Shown here: positions 60,574 through 64,000 of the stretch, piece after piece
Numbering within the stretch: position 1 is the stretch's first letter
How the letters are laid out: each line of letters opens with the position of its first letter
NCBI GenBank assembly: GCA_021413865.1
Contig: JAIOPN010000042.1
Span: forward strand, 1-64,000
Length of the DNA: 64,000 nt
From: Planctomycetota bacterium
GTDB lineage: Bacteria > Planctomycetota > Phycisphaerae > Phycisphaerales > Phycisphaeraceae
Direction of reading: 5' to 3'
The notes under the pieces: generated by a model
Seen by the model: the letters and a program-made list of their open reading frames with translations, nothing else
What the model was told of the DNA's origin: nothing
The model's database searches: none
Program-made: the position numbers and the translations under genes

Positions 60574-62025
60574 CTAATACAACTGGTTCGGGATAAACTC
60601 ACCCGCGAGATTTTTTTCGGGCACCCAGCCGAACAGGATGTCCGCCTCCAGCCGCAGCGCGTAGAGCCGGCTCTGCTCCGCCTCGATGTAGATGCGGAAC
60701 GGCCGCCCGGCGAGGCTGTCGATCGTGTCGAGCGCCGCCCCGCTCTCGCTCTTCCAGCGGAATTGCAGGAACTGCCCGTCGCCGGTGAGGGGGACGCAAT
60801 TTTTCAGCTCGAAGCCGGGGAGCGGTGCGTTATCCATCCCGCGCAGCTCCGCCCGGAGCCGCCCGAACCGCGCCACCGTCGCATTGATGAGGATCGGCCC
60901 GCTCCCGTGCACGAAGTTACGCGTCAGCAGGGAGCCGACACCCGTCGCGGTATCCAAAGCGCAGAACCCGTCACGGCGATAACGGTGGACCGTCAACTGT
61001 GTGATGGGTTCACCCGGCCCGCCCTTCTCGACATCCGCGTGCTCGCCGACATAGGCCGCCGTATAGACCCGCAGCCAGCCGTCGTCGTCGGCCACCATGC
61101 TCGTTGGGTATTGCGAACCGAATGGATGGAATCCGCCTGCCCGCGGCGCGAGCATCGGTTCACGGCTCGTGCGGTTCCACGACAGCCCGCTCACGCTGTA
61201 AACCAACTCGGCGTCCACCAGCCCCTTCATCCGCGTCGTGCCGTAGAGGTCGTCCGACGTGCCCCACATCCTCCAGAGGAAGCCGACGAAATAGCCCTCG
61301 TAGAGAAAATGCGGCATGCCATAGAACTCGACCTGCGGCGGGTCCGTCGGGTCCGGGTGCAACGCGACAAACGGCCGCTCGAATGATTTCCAGTCCGCGG
61401 TCTGGTCGATCGCCACGCGCCGATCGCCGACGACCGGCCGGCCCGTCCACTGGTATTTCCCCGTGTAAGGGTTGTCGCAGATGGTGAACATCGTGTCCGT
61501 GTGCTGCGTCCGCCAGACGGCGGAGCGGTCGATGGTCCAGCGAATCCCGTCGGGCGAAAAGGCGGCGCGGCAGGTGCCCAGTTTGGCGTTCACCGGCTTG
61601 GGGTCCAGGTCGCAATAGACCAGCTTGTAACGCCGCCGCGGGTCCGGCTCGCGTGGGTCGTACATCGGGCACGCCCCCACCGACGAGTGGTCCCCGCTGA
61701 AGACGAGGTGCGATGTGGCCTCCGTCGCGCGGGGATCAACGAGCGGCTTTTGCTTCGCGGGCGTCCAGTGCAGGCCGTCCTGCGAGTCGTAGAGATAGAC
61801 CCCCGAGCCGGCATCGCCGAGCGACATGTCGCTGATGCCCAGCGCCCACATGCGCCACGTCCGAGTGAGCGGGTCACGGATGACAACGGGCGACCCGAAG
61901 GAGAGCCGCAGGGTCGGGTCGGTCATCGGTTCAAGACCGGGCCACGGCTCGGCCGCGGGCCAACGACGGACCATGCCGGTGCTCGCGTACAGGGCCCAGT
62001 CATCGAAAAAGAGGATCGTGCGCAT
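60574..62025 (-). CDS. GH43/GH130-like five-bladed propeller protein
   Basis: The 483-residue protein has propeller-type motifs: SFGSPVVIRDPLTRTWRMW, YDSQDGLHWTP, YKLVYCDLD, FSPDGIRWTI and GFLWRMWGTSDDLYG. No signal peptide is apparent. It resembles the glycoside hydrolase superfamily of GH32/43/68/130, though catalytic acids cannot be assigned with confidence. Last-minute strand HGSGPILINATV and a beta-sandwich follow. A carbohydrate-active role is inferred. The tRNA-Glu gene is just upstream, on the same strand. Confidence 0.65.
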   Translation of the reverse strand: MRTILFFDDWALYASTGMVRRWPAAEPWPGLEPMTDPTLRLSFGSPVVIRDPLTRTWRMWALGISDMSLGDAGSGVYLYDSQDGLHWTPAKQKPLVDPRATEATSHLVFSGDHSSVGACPMYDPREPDPRRRYKLVYCDLDPKPVNAKLGTCRAAFSPDGIRWTIDRSAVWRTQHTDTMFTICDNPYTGKYQWTGRPVVGDRRVAIDQTADWKSFERPFVALHPDPTDPPQVEFYGMPHFLYEGYFVGFLWRMWGTSDDLYGTTRMKGLVDAELVYSVSGLSWNRTSREPMLAPRAGGFHPFGSQYPTSMVADDDGWLRVYTAAYVGEHADVEKGGPGEPITQLTVHRYRRDGFCALDTATGVGSLLTRNFVHGSGPILINATVARFGRLRAELRGMDNAPLPGFELKNCVPLTGDGQFLQFRWKSESGAALDTIDSLAGRPFRIYIEAEQSRLYALRLEADILFGWVPEKNLAGEFIPNQLY

Positions 62026-62073
62026 GAATCCGATTGTCCCCGACTACAGCGAGACATGTCTGACCAGTAAAAA

Positions 62074-62148
62074 TGACCCCGACGGGATTTGAACCCGTGT
62101 TACCAGGATGAAAACCTGGTGTCCTAGACCGGGCTAGACGACGGGGCC
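62074..62148 (-). tRNA. tRNA-Glu (anticodon TTC)
   Basis: The 75-nt minus-strand sequence folds as a tRNA: acceptor GGCCCCG with CGGGGTC, discriminator A, anticodon stem CCAGG/CCTGG around TTTTCAT (anticodon TTC), and T-arm with GGTTCAAAT. No CCA is encoded. It decodes GAA/GAG and is a substrate for the TruD encoded in this window. Confidence 0.97.
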
Positions 62149-62164
62149 GGGCTGAGGGCGGAAG

Positions 62165-62170
62165 ATTGTA
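62165..62170 (-). promoter_or_regulatory. -10 box of the tRNA-Glu promoter
   Basis: On the minus strand TACAAT (62165-62170) lies 16 bp before the tRNA 5' end, a normal spacing. No good -35 is seen 17 bp upstream (TGGTGC). Confidence 0.4.
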
Positions 62171-62322
62171 GCGGAAGCCGGGCGCGGGCACCACGCGGCG
62201 GTCGCGCAAACGCCGTTCCGGGCCCGCCGGTGGGTCCGAGAGCCTTCTTGCCCGCCTTAACGCATGGCCTGCGCCATCCGATACACTAATACCCCTTACA
62301 CACTCCTAGGAGGGAGAAAACG

Positions 62323-63306
62323 ATGCCATTGGGTTACAACCGCGTTCTGGGTGATCCGAACCTGCCCGCCGAGGCGCGGCCGCACCGTGTCGCCATCGCG
62401 ACCTGGCCGACCATGATGGGCGGCAACGACCCGCGCAACGCCACGCTGCCCGCGCTGCTGGGTCACCTCAAAACCGCCGGCTACGAGGGCGTCGAGTTCG
62501 CGTACCACGGCTACGCCAGGTATTTCCCCGGCGACTCGCCCTCCGTTATCACCAAGAAGGCCCGCGCCGAGGTCGAGAAGGCCGGCCTGAAAAACTTCGG
62601 CGGCACGCTCCACCTGGGCGATGCACAGCTCCGCAAGATGCACTGGCTGCAGAACATCATCGACGAGATGAAGCTCCTGCAGGACCTTGGCTCCGAGTTC
62701 GCCAGCTTTCAGTTTGAGATCGCGCCCGAGTACTACTACACGGCCGGGGCCTACCGCGAGGACGAGGAATACCTCAAGTGGTGCGCCGACGCCGTGACGC
62801 AGCTCCGCGACAACGCGTGGAAGCTCGGGCTGAACTTCTACCTCGAGATCCACGTGGACCGCATCACGGAAGACCCGGCGGCGCTCTGCCGGATCCTGGA
62901 GCTGGCGACCTGTGAGCTCAACGGCGACATCTCGCACCTGCTGGCCCGCGGCATGACCAAGGGGAAGTACGTCGAGAAGTGCCTCGCGCACATGGGGCAC
63001 ACGCACGTCCGCATGGCGCGGCTATACGGCGACCTCTCCGCGCCGGTGACCGACCCCAAGGCCGACTGGGAGGCCAAGGGCATCACATGGGGCATGTTCC
63101 AGTTCATGAAGGGCGGCCTGAAGGACGGGCTTTCCTCGCGCACGATCAGCGGCGAGACCGGGCCGTTCCAGACGGTGAAGGACTCGCTCACGCAGGACGC
63201 GGCGCTGGTGCCGCTCTACCGCGCGATGGCGCTCTACGCCGACGCCTCGGCGAAGGGCATCGCGATGAAGGTAGAGGAGCCGGGCGATCTCAAGCCGTGG
63301 GGTTGA
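62323..63306 (+). CDS. Sugar phosphate isomerase/epimerase-like TIM barrel
   Basis: The 327-residue protein has xylose-isomerase-like TIM-barrel motifs: AGYEGVEFAYHGYA, FQFEIAPEYYY with a possible metal Glu, FYLEIHVDRIT, GDISHLL and VRMARLYGDL. A strong Shine-Dalgarno (AGGAGG at 62308-62313) precedes ATG 62323. Substrate unknown. The gene is alone; a pair of GC-rich palindromes follows. Confidence 0.8.
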   Translation: MPLGYNRVLGDPNLPAEARPHRVAIATWPTMMGGNDPRNATLPALLGHLKTAGYEGVEFAYHGYARYFPGDSPSVITKKARAEVEKAGLKNFGGTLHLGDAQLRKMHWLQNIIDEMKLLQDLGSEFASFQFEIAPEYYYTAGAYREDEEYLKWCADAVTQLRDNAWKLGLNFYLEIHVDRITEDPAALCRILELATCELNGDISHLLARGMTKGKYVEKCLAHMGHTHVRMARLYGDLSAPVTDPKADWEAKGITWGMFQFMKGGLKDGLSSRTISGETGPFQTVKDSLTQDAALVPLYRAMALYADASAKGIAMKVEEPGDLKPWG

Positions 63307-63312
63307 GGCTTA

Positions 63313-63450
63313 CCCCTCTCCCCCGGGAGAGGGTGACGGCGTCTTCGCCGCCGGGTGAAGGGACGTACGGCCGGAAAGAGCTCGCGTAATCACATGGGCC
63401 AACCGGCCGGTGATCCCCTCACCCCGGCCCTCTCCCGGAGGGAGAGGGGG
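63313..63450. repeat. Pair of CCCTCTCCC palindromes
   Basis: Two palindromes, CCCTCTCCC-cc-GGGAGAGGG (63314-63333) and CCCTCTCCC-gga-GGGAGAGGG (63428-63448), are about 95 bp apart in the gap between two convergent genes. Such GGGAGAGGG-type repeats are dispersed in many high-GC genomes. They may terminate transcription from both sides. Confidence 0.65.
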
Positions 63451-63451
63451 A

Positions 63452-64000
63452 TCAATCCGCAATCAACTGTCGGCGCAGGATTTTTCCCGTGGCGTTGCGC
63501 GGCAGCGTTTCGACGTGCAGGAAATCGCGCGGGATTTTGTACTGGGCGAGCTTCTCACGGCACCAGTCGCGCAGGGCACGCTCGTCGAACACCTGCCCCT
63601 CGTGTATCTCCACAAACGCCACCGGCACCTCGCCGCGCAGGTCGTCGCGCTTGCCGATGACCGCGGAGGCCTTCACCGACGGGTGGTGGTTCAGGTGTTC
63701 CTCGATCTCGCGCGGCTGGACGATCTCGCCGGCGACCTTGAGCATCTCCTTTTTCCGGCCGGTGATGTAGAGGAACCCGTCGTCGTCGAGCCGGCCGATG
63801 TCGCCCGTGCGGAACCCGCGGAAGAGCCCCCCCGCCGTGGTGACGCACGCGGTGACGGCGGCGGTCGTCTGGGGCTGGCGGTAGTAGCCCTTCATAATGC
63901 CCGGCCCGCTCACGAGGATTTCGCCGTCGTGGTGGGTCGGCAGCGGATTGTCGTGGTCATCGACGATGAGGATGTCCACGCCGGGCAGCGCCGTGCCGAC
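63452..64000 (-). CDS. AMP-dependent acyl-CoA synthetase/ligase, 5' end beyond window
   Basis: The open frame continues past the window end (VGTALPGVDI is readable up to 64000), so only the C-terminal 182 or so codons are here. Adenylate-forming motifs are present: GEILVSGPGIMKGYY, RTGDIGRLDDDGFLYITGRKKE with the hinge Lys region, VQPREIEEHL, and the catalytic A10 motif LPRNATGKILRR. It would activate a carboxylic acid with ATP and CoA; the substrate cannot be read from this part. Confidence 0.9.
   Translation of the reverse strand, partial: VGTALPGVDILIVDDHDNPLPTHHDGEILVSGPGIMKGYYRQPQTTAAVTACVTTAGGLFRGFRTGDIGRLDDDGFLYITGRKKEMLKVAGEIVQPREIEEHLNHHPSVKASAVIGKRDDLRGEVPVAFVEIHEGQVFDERALRDWCREKLAQYKIPRDFLHVETLPRNATGKILRRQLIAD

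Noticed and set aside
1-64000. CRISPR array, rRNA or toxin-antitoxin pair
   Set aside because: I looked for regularly spaced repeats, rRNA signatures and small paired genes and found none.

Overview
The window is GC-rich bacterial DNA that most resembles a planctomycete, possibly Phycisphaerae-like. That assignment is inferred from gene content: a tetrahydromethanopterin/methylofuran (H4MPT/MYFR) C1 gene cluster in a bacterium, exosortase with a PEP-CTERM substrate, many secreted carbohydrate-active proteins, an EF-P with a PGNLRAF-type tip, and rpsB-tsf beside an exopolysaccharide locus. No rRNA, CRISPR array or plasmid origin was seen.

Layout. (1) 1-2.9 kb is a mobile-element graveyard: a serine-recombinase remnant, an internally deleted ISL3-type IS with 8-bp target duplications that splits a zinc-ribbon gene in frame, an IS3 remnant and an IS110 remnant. 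(2) 2.9-5.8 kb holds a PEP-CTERM trypsin-like protease, a small conserved-looking protein, a long intergenic stretch and an orphan response regulator. (3) 5.9-12.6 kb is a minus-strand operon for O-acetylation of an exported polysaccharide (secreted propeller/LamG protein, AlgX-like, AlgI-type MBOAT, AlgJ-like). (4) 12.7-19.9 kb holds a quinone-oxidoreductase-like protein, a very large heparinase II/III-like protein, a Fae-family protein, an aldo/keto reductase and GpsA. (5) 20.1-33.5 kb is an exopolysaccharide/exosortase locus: Wza-like exporter, exosortase-EpsI fusion, giant TPR protein, Wzz/BY-kinase-like protein with a broken Walker A, sugar-nucleotide epimerase, WecA-like transferase and a lipoprotein. 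(6) 33.8-35.6 kb is rpsB-tsf with a promoter and a terminator. (7) 35.7-43.7 kb is small-molecule catabolism: amidohydrolases, AstE-like, creatininase-like, an enolase-superfamily enzyme and a TIM-barrel isomerase, with an embedded ThiS/MoaD-like plus BNR-protein pair. (8) 43.8-46.9 kb holds a branched-chain aminotransferase, truD and mfnB. (9) 46.9-57.4 kb is the C1 cofactor cluster. One minus-strand, translationally coupled operon reads fhcD-fhcC-mch-rimK/mptN-like-citG-like-mfnD-mfnF-mfnE. A divergent plus-strand operon reads PCD-like, DHPS-like, DUF447, mptG. (10) 57.4-64 kb holds a zinc-ribbon membrane protein, efp, a secreted SIS-like protein, a GH43/GH130-like propeller protein, tRNA-Glu, a TIM-barrel isomerase and a truncated AMP-dependent ligase.

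How the genes work together. The C1 cluster would build H4MPT and methylofuran and run part of formaldehyde/formyl oxidation (Mch, FhcD, FhcC). FhcA, FhcB and an MtdB-type methylene-H4MPT dehydrogenase are not in the window, so the pathway must be completed elsewhere. The exopolysaccharide locus plus exosortase would make a surface polymer and sort PEP-CTERM proteins such as the protease near 3.4 kb. All functional calls come from reading the translations by eye; no database search was run.
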